From the NCBI RefSeq assembly GCF_949774925.1, contig NZ_OX458932.1, forward strand, positions 1 through 64,000: a stretch of DNA of 64,000 nt, given 5' to 3'. Positions 8,158-15,764 of this stretch are shown here, one piece after another (the first letter of the stretch is position 1; every line of letters starts with the position of its first letter). The stretch is from Candidatus Methylacidiphilum fumarolicum. GTDB lineage: Bacteria > Verrucomicrobiota > Verrucomicrobiia > Methylacidiphilales > Methylacidiphilaceae. The position numbers were made by a program, and so were the translations under genes. The notes beneath the pieces were generated by a model. The model saw only the letters and a program-made list of their open reading frames with translations. It searched no databases and was not told the DNA's origin.

Positions 8158-9426
8158 ATGAATTCTGTTCTTGTTGGAGCTCAGTGGGGAGATGAAGGGA
8201 AAGGAAAAATAATTGATTTTTTAACCCAAGATGTGGATGTCGTTGTTCGATGCCAGGGAGGCGATAATGCGGGTCATACGGTAGAGGTTCATGACGAGAA
8301 GTTTGTACTCCATCTTATCCCTTCAGGAATCTTATGGCCTGACAAGTTTTGTTTGCTGGGTAGTGGCATGGTTATTGATCCAGTGTCACTAGTCGATGAA
8401 ATAAAAAACATAGAAAAAAGAGGTATTGAAATACGCAGCCGACTATTTATTTCTGAAACAGCTCACATGGTCTTTCCTTATCATAGGATTATTGATGAAC
8501 TTCTTGAAAGGAGACGTGGGAAAAGCCGGATTGGAACAACAAAAAAGGGCATTGGACCAGCCTACGCGGATAAAGTAAGCCGAGTGGGCCTTCGAATCCT
8601 TGATCTGCTTGATAGAAAGAAGTTTTCTGAAAAGCTCAAGATCCTTGTTGAAGAAAAAAACCGCTATATACATTTTCTAGGTGGAGAGCCTGTGTTATGG
8701 AATGAAATAGCTGATGCTTATTTAGCAGCAGCTGATGAAATTGCTTCAATGGTTACAAACACTACTCTTTGGCTGCATGAAGCTTCCCTTTCAAGAAAAA
8801 AAATTCTTTTTGAGAGTGCACAAGGAACATTCCTTGATATCGATTTTGGAACTTATCCTTTTGTAACTTCATCCAATACCACTGCTGGAGGCGCTATTAC
8901 CGGTAGTGGATTGCCTCCACATAAAATCTCTCGAGTCATAGGTTGTATGAAAGCCTATACCACACGGGTTGGAGAAGGTCCTTTTCCAGTAGAAAACGCC
9001 GAGCTTTCCAATATGCTCCATTCGACAGGTAGAGAGTTTGGGTCGACAACGGGTAGGGCGAGACGATGTGGTTGGTTTGACGGCGTTTTGGCTAGATATG
9101 CCTCTTTGATTAATGGTTTTCATGAAGTGGCTGTCACCAATCTCGATGGGCTTGATACTATAGAAAAGATCCCCATTTGTGTGGCCTATGAATATAAGGG
9201 AAAGATTTTGAAATATCCTCCCAACTCTGTAGAACAGTTGGAAGAGTGCATCCCAATTTATGAAGAATTCCCAGGATGGCTCGAATATACAGGAGGAGTT
9301 AGATGTTTTAAAGAGTTACCTAAAGCTGCTCAAGAGTATTTGAACAAGTTGGGAGTTCTTGTGGGCGCCCCAATTAAAATTGTGTCAGTTGGAGCCGATA
9401 GGGAACAGACTTTTTTTGTTGATTAA
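8158..9426 (+). CDS. purA: Adenylosuccinate synthetase
   Basis: PurA joins IMP and aspartate using GTP, the first committed step to AMP. From ATG at 8158 the product is 422 residues and opens with the family signature VLVGAQWGDEGKGKIIDFL, the GTP-binding loop with the catalytic Asp. Other marks are QGGDNAGHTV, IGTTKKGIGPAYADK and the C-terminal TTTGRARRCGWFD. The open frame extends to 8131 within ugd, but the family start fits 8158. The stop is followed by an inverted repeat (TCAGAAT at 9454-9460 with ATTCTGA at 9479-9485) that may help end transcription. Confidence 0.97.
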   Translation: MNSVLVGAQWGDEGKGKIIDFLTQDVDVVVRCQGGDNAGHTVEVHDEKFVLHLIPSGILWPDKFCLLGSGMVIDPVSLVDEIKNIEKRGIEIRSRLFISETAHMVFPYHRIIDELLERRRGKSRIGTTKKGIGPAYADKVSRVGLRILDLLDRKKFSEKLKILVEEKNRYIHFLGGEPVLWNEIADAYLAAADEIASMVTNTTLWLHEASLSRKKILFESAQGTFLDIDFGTYPFVTSSNTTAGGAITGSGLPPHKISRVIGCMKAYTTRVGEGPFPVENAELSNMLHSTGREFGSTTGRARRCGWFDGVLARYASLINGFHEVAVTNLDGLDTIEKIPICVAYEYKGKILKYPPNSVEQLEECIPIYEEFPGWLEYTGGVRCFKELPKAAQEYLNKLGVLVGAPIKIVSVGADREQTFFVD

Positions 9427-9564
9427 TACATCTTAAAAAAATGGGGAAATGATTCAGAATAAATTTTTTTTCAATAAAATTCTGAGCATCTTAATCTATA
9501 CATGTTTTATCCCTAAATTCGGGACAAGAAAAATTGGAGAAGGAGAATTCAAACTTTTATTTAG

Positions 9565-10359
9565 ATGAATATTACAATTGAAAACGAGCATCAAAAAAAT
9601 AATGGGGTAGTCAATACAGAACTTAATTCTTATTTGCTCGATGCGAAGAATGTTCCAAACCATGTGGCAATAATCATGGACGGTAACGGCCGATGGGCTG
9701 AAAAAAGAAATTTGCCTCGAATCGAGGGACATAAGGAAGGGCTGAATGCAGCCAAAGAAGTGGTACAAACAGCCTTAGAAATAGGAATACAGTATTTAAC
9801 TCTTTATGTCTTTTCCATTGATAACTGGAAAAGACCTTATTTTGAGATTCGAGCCTTGATGACGATGTTTCAGGATTTTCTTTTAAAAAACGAGGATGAG
9901 TTAGTAGAAAGAGGTATAAAATTATTAACGATTGGCAGAACGGCGGATTTACCAAGAAGTCTACAAAATCAGTTGATGGCAACCTGCAAAAAAACAGAAA
10001 AAAATTTCAAGCTTATCCTTACTCTTGCTTTGAGCTATGGGGCACGACTTGATATTCTCAATGCCGTGAGGGAAATAGCTAAAAAAGCTCAGTCTAGAGA
10101 AATCAACCTTAACGATATCGATGAGAAATTTTTCAAAGCGCATCTTTCTACACATTTTTCTCCGGATCCAGATTTTTTGATACGGACAAGTGGGGAAATG
10201 CGACTGAGCAATTTTCTTTTGTGGGAGTCCTCTTATACAGAGTTTTATTTTACAAATACCTTTTGGCCAGATTTCCGAAGAGAGGAGTTTTTAGAAGCCC
10301 TAGCTACTTTTGCAAAAAGGCAGCGTAGATTCGGACAAATAACCGCAAAAAAAAGATAA
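9565..10359 (+). CDS. uppS: Undecaprenyl diphosphate synthase (isoprenyl transferase)
   Basis: UppS makes the C55 lipid carrier for peptidoglycan and O-antigen by cis-prenyl transfer. The 264-residue product has HVAIIMDGNGRWA with the essential Asp at residue 39, then GHKEG, LYVFSIDNWKRP, and the C-terminal substrate-binding part DFLIRTSGEMRLSNFLLWE followed by a TEFYFTNTFWPDF stretch. An N-terminal extension of about 30 residues precedes the conserved core. cdsA follows 46 bases later, the common bacterial order uppS-cdsA. Confidence 0.96.
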   Translation: MNITIENEHQKNNGVVNTELNSYLLDAKNVPNHVAIIMDGNGRWAEKRNLPRIEGHKEGLNAAKEVVQTALEIGIQYLTLYVFSIDNWKRPYFEIRALMTMFQDFLLKNEDELVERGIKLLTIGRTADLPRSLQNQLMATCKKTEKNFKLILTLALSYGARLDILNAVREIAKKAQSREINLNDIDEKFFKAHLSTHFSPDPDFLIRTSGEMRLSNFLLWESSYTEFYFTNTFWPDFRREEFLEALATFAKRQRRFGQITAKKR

Positions 10360-10405
10360 CTGAAGCTTTTCTGTTGTCTATTCCCTCGATTTCAACTCTA
10401 TCCTA

Positions 10406-11299
10406 ATGATGACTATTGAAATGTTAAAAGAAGAATCCAGTTTTTATTCTAGATTACTTTCTTCTCTCGTTCTCTGGGGTGTTATTCTTATAGCCCTTTT
10501 ATTCAGCTTAAAAATTCTCGAAATGATCATTTTTATGTGTTTTGGGCTTGTAGCTCAGGAAGAGTTTTATCGGATGCAACAAGCCAAAGGCCACAAGATA
10601 TTTCGCTTGGCAGGTTTTACAGCTGCTTTCTGTCTTTACCTAGGGATATGGTTTTTCCAGAATGTTCATGCTGTTGGTTATTCCTTCTATCCTTTTTTTG
10701 AGCAGATCTTGTATTTTGGATTGTTAACGATTCTTTTTGGTCAAGTTATTTGGAATTGGGATAAGCTAACAAATCCAATAGCATCGATAGCTCTGACCCT
10801 TTTAGGATTTTTTTATGTTGCTTTTCTTTTTAGTTTTCTTGAGCGAATCTCTTTTTGTAAAGGATTACCATTTAATGCCGATGCTGCCTTATTTTATATC
10901 ATATCGGTAACAAAACTAAGCGACACGGGTGCATTTCTTATAGGGAAAAATTTTGGTAGCCATCTACTTATTCCCCATGTTAGCCCTAAGAAAACGTGGG
11001 AAGGTTTGGGAGGAGGCATTTTTTTCTCGTTTTTGGCTGGGACATTCTTACCTATTGGATTTTCAAAATTTTTTGTTGGATTTCCTTTGATCGATTCGAT
11101 TCTTTTAAGCGTCGTGATAGGAATTATTGGAGCGGTAGGGGATTTAGCTAAAAGTGTGGTCAAAAGAGATGCTCATGTGAAGGATTCAGGTCATGTGATT
11201 CCAGGTATTGGAGGTCTATTGGACCTAATAGATAGTTTGCTTTTAAGCGGTCCCTTTTTTTATTTTTATTGTCTTTTCCGCTACCATCTATACCCATAG
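10406..11299 (+). CDS. cdsA: Phosphatidate cytidylyltransferase (CDP-diglyceride synthase)
   Basis: CdsA activates phosphatidate with CTP to CDP-diacylglycerol, the branch point of phospholipid synthesis, in the inner membrane. The 297-residue product has about eight hydrophobic segments and the C-terminal family signature KDSGHVIPGIGGLLDLIDSL, plus KLSDTGAFLIGKNFGSH and HVSPKKTWEG. It lies in a lipid cluster: uppS before it, then psd and pssA, so CDP-diacylglycerol would feed straight into the two enzymes encoded next. Start codons at 10406 and 10409 are both possible. Confidence 0.96.
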   Translation: MMTIEMLKEESSFYSRLLSSLVLWGVILIALLFSLKILEMIIFMCFGLVAQEEFYRMQQAKGHKIFRLAGFTAAFCLYLGIWFFQNVHAVGYSFYPFFEQILYFGLLTILFGQVIWNWDKLTNPIASIALTLLGFFYVAFLFSFLERISFCKGLPFNADAALFYIISVTKLSDTGAFLIGKNFGSHLLIPHVSPKKTWEGLGGGIFFSFLAGTFLPIGFSKFFVGFPLIDSILLSVVIGIIGAVGDLAKSVVKRDAHVKDSGHVIPGIGGLLDLIDSLLLSGPFFYFYCLFRYHLYP

Positions 11300-11329
11300 C
11301 TTCTTGTCCAAACTTTAAACATACCAATT

Positions 11330-11977
11330 ATGAAAGATTCTCTTCTTTTTCGTGAAGCATTTCCCATTGCTTTTACCATGGCGATGCTATCTTTGATCTT
11401 CTTGCTTTTACCCTTCAAACCAGCAAAATTTGTAGGAGTCTTTTTTTTATTAGCCCTGCTTTTTCTCTTTTATTTCTTCAGAAATCCAGAAAGAACTATC
11501 CCTACTGACCCTCATTATATTTTGGCTCCTGCAGACGGCAAAATTGTGGAAATAAAAGTGGAAGAAAAATCCCCTTTCTATGAGGGGAAGACAACAAAAA
11601 TATCTATTTTTCTTTCTATCTTTGATGTGCATGTGAACCGTTCTCCGGTTGATGGCAAAATTATTAAGAAAGAGTATCATAAAGGGATTTTTTTGGATGC
11701 ACGCAATCCAAAGGCCTCTTTATTAAACGAAAGACAGGATTGGTGGATTCAATCGACAAAAGGATGTATTGTAGGAATAAGACAGATTGCTGGGTTTATT
11801 GCACGCCGGTTGGTTTCTTGGAAAGAAACTGGTGATACGATTAAAATGGGAGAAAGAATTGGCATGATTAAGTTTGGATCTAGAACAGAACTTTATCTTC
11901 CTAGTGACTGTATAGTAGTAGTACAGAATGGAGAGAAAGTAGAAGCTGGAAAAACTGTAGTTGCAAAATGGCCATGA
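11330..11977 (+). CDS. psd: Phosphatidylserine decarboxylase, short type
   Basis: Psd decarboxylates phosphatidylserine to phosphatidylethanolamine. This is the short form (215 residues), with an N-terminal hydrophobic pair of segments (about 12-50), FFRNPERTIP, the conserved LAPADGKIVEI, and DVHVNRSPVDG. The autocatalytic cleavage site is G183-S184 in IKFGSRTELYLP, which replaces the LGST of the long form; Ser would become the pyruvoyl group. The stop overlaps the start of pssA by 10 bases, so the enzyme that makes the substrate is translationally linked. Confidence 0.95.
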   Translation: MKDSLLFREAFPIAFTMAMLSLIFLLLPFKPAKFVGVFFLLALLFLFYFFRNPERTIPTDPHYILAPADGKIVEIKVEEKSPFYEGKTTKISIFLSIFDVHVNRSPVDGKIIKKEYHKGIFLDARNPKASLLNERQDWWIQSTKGCIVGIRQIAGFIARRLVSWKETGDTIKMGERIGMIKFGSRTELYLPSDCIVVVQNGEKVEAGKTVVAKWP

Positions 11978-12885
11978 ACGAATGGGATGCAAAAAAAGAG
12001 GAAAAAATATATCTTTTGCCTAATTTGCTGACAGCGGGCAACTTGATTTGTGGTTTTCTTGCCATTCTAAAAATTCTCGAAGGAAGCATTCTACGAGACA
12101 GCGATACAGCAGGATGGATCCATACATACGAAAATAGTTTAGATTTCATTTTAGCTGCATTTGTATTTGATGTTTTGGATGGAAGGCTCGCTCGGTTTGG
12201 TGGCAAAGAAAGCATGTTTGGAAGAGAATTTGATTCTTTGGCTGATCTTATTTCCTTTGGTGTTGCCCCAGCCTTGTTAGTCTTCGAGATAGTTCTCTAT
12301 CAATTCCCTCATAAAATAGGGTGGATTGTTGCTTCTATTTATCTGGTTTGTGGAGCTCTAAGGCTTGCCCGATTCAATGTTTTATCTACTCAGTATAAGG
12401 GATCAAATCTGGAATTTACTGGTTTTCCTATTCCTGCCGCTGCAGGGCTAGTCTGCTCCATTACTTTACTGATGCTTTATTTTTATGAAACAGATAGGGA
12501 ACTGGAGAAAGGCTGGGGAAAGTACATATTGGTTGTCCTGTTGCTTTTTCTCTCTATCATGATGTTTAGTAAGAATCTTTATCCTAGCTTCAAAGGCATC
12601 ACCTGGAAAACGAAGTGGACCGTTCCTAAATTTTTGTTTGTGGTTTGTATTTTAGGATTGACCATAGTTTATTATAAGTGGATGTTGGCAGTTGATTTTT
12701 TGGGATATCTTTTGTATGGCTTCTTTAGACCTTTTATTTCGAAGCCATTGAGAAAAGCTATTGAAGAAGAAGAAGGCGATGAAGAGGAGGAAGGAGAAAG
12801 AGAAGGAGAAGAAAAAGAGGAGGGAAAAAACAACCATTTGAAAATTATTCAGAAAAAGGAAAACTCTGATAGAATTTCTCTTTAA
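11968..12885 (+). CDS. pssA: CDP-diacylglycerol-serine O-phosphatidyltransferase
   Basis: PssA makes phosphatidylserine from CDP-diacylglycerol and serine. The 305-residue product has the CDP-alcohol phosphotransferase motif: D71-G72, A75-R76, D89 and D93 in DGRLARFGG and GREFDSLADLISFGVAP. Several membrane segments follow. The C-terminal 45 residues are odd: a run dominated by Glu and Lys, encoded by a 50-base purine-only tract, then a basic end. This tail is not part of the catalytic domain and may be cytosolic and disordered. The start overlaps psd (ATG at 11968 or 11974). Confidence 0.95.
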   Translation: MAMNEWDAKKEEKIYLLPNLLTAGNLICGFLAILKILEGSILRDSDTAGWIHTYENSLDFILAAFVFDVLDGRLARFGGKESMFGREFDSLADLISFGVAPALLVFEIVLYQFPHKIGWIVASIYLVCGALRLARFNVLSTQYKGSNLEFTGFPIPAAAGLVCSITLLMLYFYETDRELEKGWGKYILVVLLLFLSIMMFSKNLYPSFKGITWKTKWTVPKFLFVVCILGLTIVYYKWMLAVDFLGYLLYGFFRPFISKPLRKAIEEEEGDEEEEGEREGEEKEEGKNNHLKIIQKKENSDRISL

Positions 12886-12970
12886 AGCTTGTCATAAGCT
12901 ACATATTTTATGACTGATAATAAGCTTTATAACGATTGCCAATGTTCGAGGTTAGAAGATTTTTAAAATT

Positions 12971-13053
12971 GGGCAGATACCCAAGTGGCCAACGGGGGCA
13001 GACTGTAAATCTGCTGGCTTATGCCTTCGCTGGTTCGAATCCAGCTCTGCCCA
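12971..13053 (+). tRNA. tRNA-Tyr (GUA)
   Basis: An 83-base cloverleaf can be drawn. The acceptor stem pairs GGGCAGA at 12971-12977 with TCTGCCC at 13046-13052, discriminator A at 13053, and no CCA is encoded. The anticodon stem-loop CAGACTGTAAATCTG gives anticodon GTA at 13005-13007. A long variable arm, typical of bacterial tRNA-Tyr, precedes the T arm CTGGTTCGAATCCAG. A T-run follows directly and may end transcription. Confidence 0.96.
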
Positions 13054-13082
13054 TTTTTTTTCTTTTTATCCTTCTCTCCTTA

Positions 13083-13110
13083 TTGACAACTACAGTCAAT
13101 TCCTTAGGCT
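13083..13110 (+). promoter_or_regulatory. Possible promoter before the aminomutase gene
   Basis: A perfect -35 TTGACA lies at 13083-13088. The best -10 is weak (TAGGCT at 13105-13110, spacing 16). It lies between tRNA-Tyr and the aminomutase gene and points at the latter. The weak -10 makes this only a suggestion. Confidence 0.25.
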
Positions 13111-13185
13111 AATAAACAAAAAAATAAGGTATTTGCTTTGAGTGTTTCCCATCGAGATTTCCTTTCTCCAGGGAAGGGTTGTTGG

Positions 13186-14319
13186 ATGTCAATATCCGAT
13201 AAAGATTGGAATGATTGGCACTGGCAGCTAAAAAATCGATTGCATTCCCTTGAGCAAATTGAAAAGCAACTAGCTCTAAGTCCTGAAGAACAGCGTGGCC
13301 TTAGATTTGCTTCAAAAGAAAAGCTTGCCTTTTCCCTTACTCCCTATTTTTTCAATCTCATCGATCCACAAAACCCTGATTGTCCTATCCGTAGGCAGGT
13401 AATACCAAGAGTCGAGGAGCTGGTGAGCTTGCCCTATGAAATGTCGGATCCTTGCGGAGAAGATAAAGATATGGTGGCTCCGGGACTGGTGCATCGATAT
13501 CCTGACCGAGTTCTATTCCTTGTGACAGATAGATGCGCTAGTTATTGTCGATACTGTACAAGAAGTAGGATTGTCAGCGGGGTTAGTGGGCAAAAACTAG
13601 AAACCGATGACAAATTAGCTTTCGAGTATTTGAAAAACCATCGAGAAGTTAGAGATGTGCTTATTTCGGGGGGAGACCCACTTTTACTATCTGACAGTCG
13701 GCTTGAAAGACTTCTTAGACAATTAAGAGAGATCCCCCACATTGAAATTATTAGGATTGGAACACGGATTCCCATATTCCTCCCACAAAGGATAACGGAT
13801 AGTCTTTGCAAAATGTTGAAGGCTTATCATCCTTTGTGGCTCAATATCCATGCCAATCACCCCAAGGAATTGACAATGGAAGTGAAAATAGCTTTAGAAA
13901 AGTTAGCGGATGCTGGCATCCCGCTAGGCAATCAATCTGTGCTTTTAAAAGGGATCAATGATGACCATCAGATAATATTGGAGTTGGTTAGAAAACTGAT
14001 CCGATGCAGAGTTAGACCTTATTATATTTATCAGTGCGATCTTATTCAGGGAACGGACCATTTTCGTGTGCCAATCAAAAAAGGATTGGAAATCATGAGA
14101 AATCTAAGAGGTTTTACAACCGGTTTTGCCGTTCCGCAATATGTGGTGGATGGACCGGGAGGGGGCGGAAAGATCCCTTTGAATCCAGATTATGTTATAG
14201 GATATTATGAAGATAAAGTACTGTTACGAAATTATGAAGGTAAAATTTATTCCTATCCCGGAGGTCAAGATACAAAACAAGAAGAAAACTATGATCGACA
14301 GTCTGGGACGTGCATGTAA
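13186..14319 (+). CDS. Lysine 2,3-aminomutase family radical SAM enzyme
   Basis: The protein belongs to the KamA/AblA/EpmB family, which moves the amino group of lysine to give beta-lysine using PLP, a 4Fe-4S cluster and S-adenosylmethionine. From ATG at 13186 it has 377 residues. Cluster ligands are C117, C121 and C124 (CASYCRYC), followed by VLISGGDPLLLSD and, near the end, YVVDGPGGGGKIPL. A TTG at 13138 would add 16 residues, but AGGGAAGGG at 13170-13178 favours 13186. The length is between EpmB (modifies elongation factor P) and clostridial aminomutase, so the role is open. No ablB, epmA or efp lies nearby. Confidence 0.88.
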   Translation: MSISDKDWNDWHWQLKNRLHSLEQIEKQLALSPEEQRGLRFASKEKLAFSLTPYFFNLIDPQNPDCPIRRQVIPRVEELVSLPYEMSDPCGEDKDMVAPGLVHRYPDRVLFLVTDRCASYCRYCTRSRIVSGVSGQKLETDDKLAFEYLKNHREVRDVLISGGDPLLLSDSRLERLLRQLREIPHIEIIRIGTRIPIFLPQRITDSLCKMLKAYHPLWLNIHANHPKELTMEVKIALEKLADAGIPLGNQSVLLKGINDDHQIILELVRKLIRCRVRPYYIYQCDLIQGTDHFRVPIKKGLEIMRNLRGFTTGFAVPQYVVDGPGGGGKIPLNPDYVIGYYEDKVLLRNYEGKIYSYPGGQDTKQEENYDRQSGTCM

Positions 14320-14349
14320 AAATAAATCATAAAGAGTTGATTAAGCTGT

Positions 14350-15543
14350 ATGGAGCCATCTCCTTTTTCTGGCAAAGTCTATTTGATAAAGGAGGGAAGG
14401 CACAGAATCTTAGAAGGTCATGTCTGGGTATATCGAACAGAGATTTCCCACTTTGATGAGCATCTTCAAAATGGAGATGTGGTAGAAGTAGTTTCTGCCA
14501 ATGGTCAAAATTTGGGGGTTGGAATTTGGAATAGTCAATCTCAAATTTCTGTAAGGATTTATTCAAGGGAAAGAGTCCCTCTGGATAAAAATATTATTGT
14601 ATCCTTCCTAACCAACGCTTTCAAATATAGGGAACAGATTTTTTCGGGCAAAAGGAGCAACGCTTATAGGTTGTTCTGGTCTGAATCAGATGGATTTCCT
14701 GGATTGGTCATAGATCGATATGCCGATTGGTATGTTGTTCAACTATTGACATCGGGAGCGGATCGAAAACGAGGGGAAATTCTAGATAGCTTACAACAAC
14801 TAACCTCTTCCACTAATATAATAGTTCGAAATGACGCTCCGGTGAGGCTGCTGGAAGGATTACCTCTAACAAAAGAATGCTTAGCTCACCAGGCTCCGGG
14901 GATCTTTTCTGTTACTCTGGATGGGGTGACCATTTTGGTTGACATTCTTAACGGACAGAAAACCGGTCTCTATTTGGACCAAGCTGCCAATTATCGTCTG
15001 ATTGCCAATATAGCCAAAGATAAAAGAGTGCTTGATTGTTTTTCGTATCAAGGTCTTTTTTCAATATTTTGTGCCCTTCAAGGCGCAAAGCATTGTATTG
15101 CTGTGGATCAATCTGCTGCTGCAATCGATATTGGGAAAAAAAATGCCGATTCGCTCGGCCTGCGAATAGATTGGGTATGTGAAAATGCTTTCGATTGGTT
15201 ACGGAAAAAAGAAAAAGAAAAGCAGAAATTTGATTTGATTATTCTTGATCCTCCTTCTTTTACCAAAACAAAAGTTCAAAAAGAATCGGCTTTTCGTGGC
15301 TATCATGAGATCCATCTGCGTGCATTAAATTTGTTGGAGCTGGGAGGCTATTTAGCAAGTTTTTGTTGTTCGCATCATATTATGATGGAAGAATGGAAGG
15401 AGTTGATTGCTAAGGCTTCCTGGGAGACTCATACAACACTTCGCTATCTTAATTGTTTACCACAAAGTGCAGATCATCCCGTTTTATTCAATATTCCTGA
15501 AACCGAGTACCTCAAGGGAGTTTTAGCTCAAAAAATAGACTAG
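14350..15543 (+). CDS. rlmI: Class I rRNA cytosine-C5 methyltransferase, RlmI-like
   Basis: The 397-residue protein has the architecture of RlmI, which methylates cytosine 1962 of 23S rRNA: an N-terminal PUA RNA-binding domain (about 8-85, GHVWVYRTEI), a middle domain, and a C-terminal Rossmann-fold methyltransferase. SAM-binding residues lie in VLDCFSYQGLFSIFCALQGA near 230, and the catalytic region has LIILDPPSFTKTK and a Cys pair in ASFCCSHH near 340. The start is ATG at 14350, after the aminomutase gene. The exact modified base is inferred from family membership. Confidence 0.88.
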   Translation: MEPSPFSGKVYLIKEGRHRILEGHVWVYRTEISHFDEHLQNGDVVEVVSANGQNLGVGIWNSQSQISVRIYSRERVPLDKNIIVSFLTNAFKYREQIFSGKRSNAYRLFWSESDGFPGLVIDRYADWYVVQLLTSGADRKRGEILDSLQQLTSSTNIIVRNDAPVRLLEGLPLTKECLAHQAPGIFSVTLDGVTILVDILNGQKTGLYLDQAANYRLIANIAKDKRVLDCFSYQGLFSIFCALQGAKHCIAVDQSAAAIDIGKKNADSLGLRIDWVCENAFDWLRKKEKEKQKFDLIILDPPSFTKTKVQKESAFRGYHEIHLRALNLLELGGYLASFCCSHHIMMEEWKELIAKASWETHTTLRYLNCLPQSADHPVLFNIPETEYLKGVLAQKID

Positions 15544-15604
15544 CATTATCTTGGCTAAAAGCTCTTTTATCCAATAGTAAAAAGACAGACTGGTCAAAGA
15601 AAAT

Positions 15605-15618
15605 TCCTCTTAAGAGGA
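15605..15618. repeat. 14-bp perfect palindrome upstream of ppsA
   Basis: TCCTCTTAAGAGGA reads the same on both strands. It lies 147 bases before ppsA in the 221-base gap after the methyltransferase gene. It could be an operator or chance; no T-run follows it. Confidence 0.25.
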
Positions 15619-15764
15619 GCTCTATGACCTATCTACCAAAATATCCTTAAAGAAACATAGGGGTTGTTTTTGGGCTAAGATCCCTTTACTTTCCTCCGTG
15701 AGACAAAAGCTTCTTTTTTTCTCTAATACTAAAAATAACAACTTTTACACAAAAGAGGTGATGT

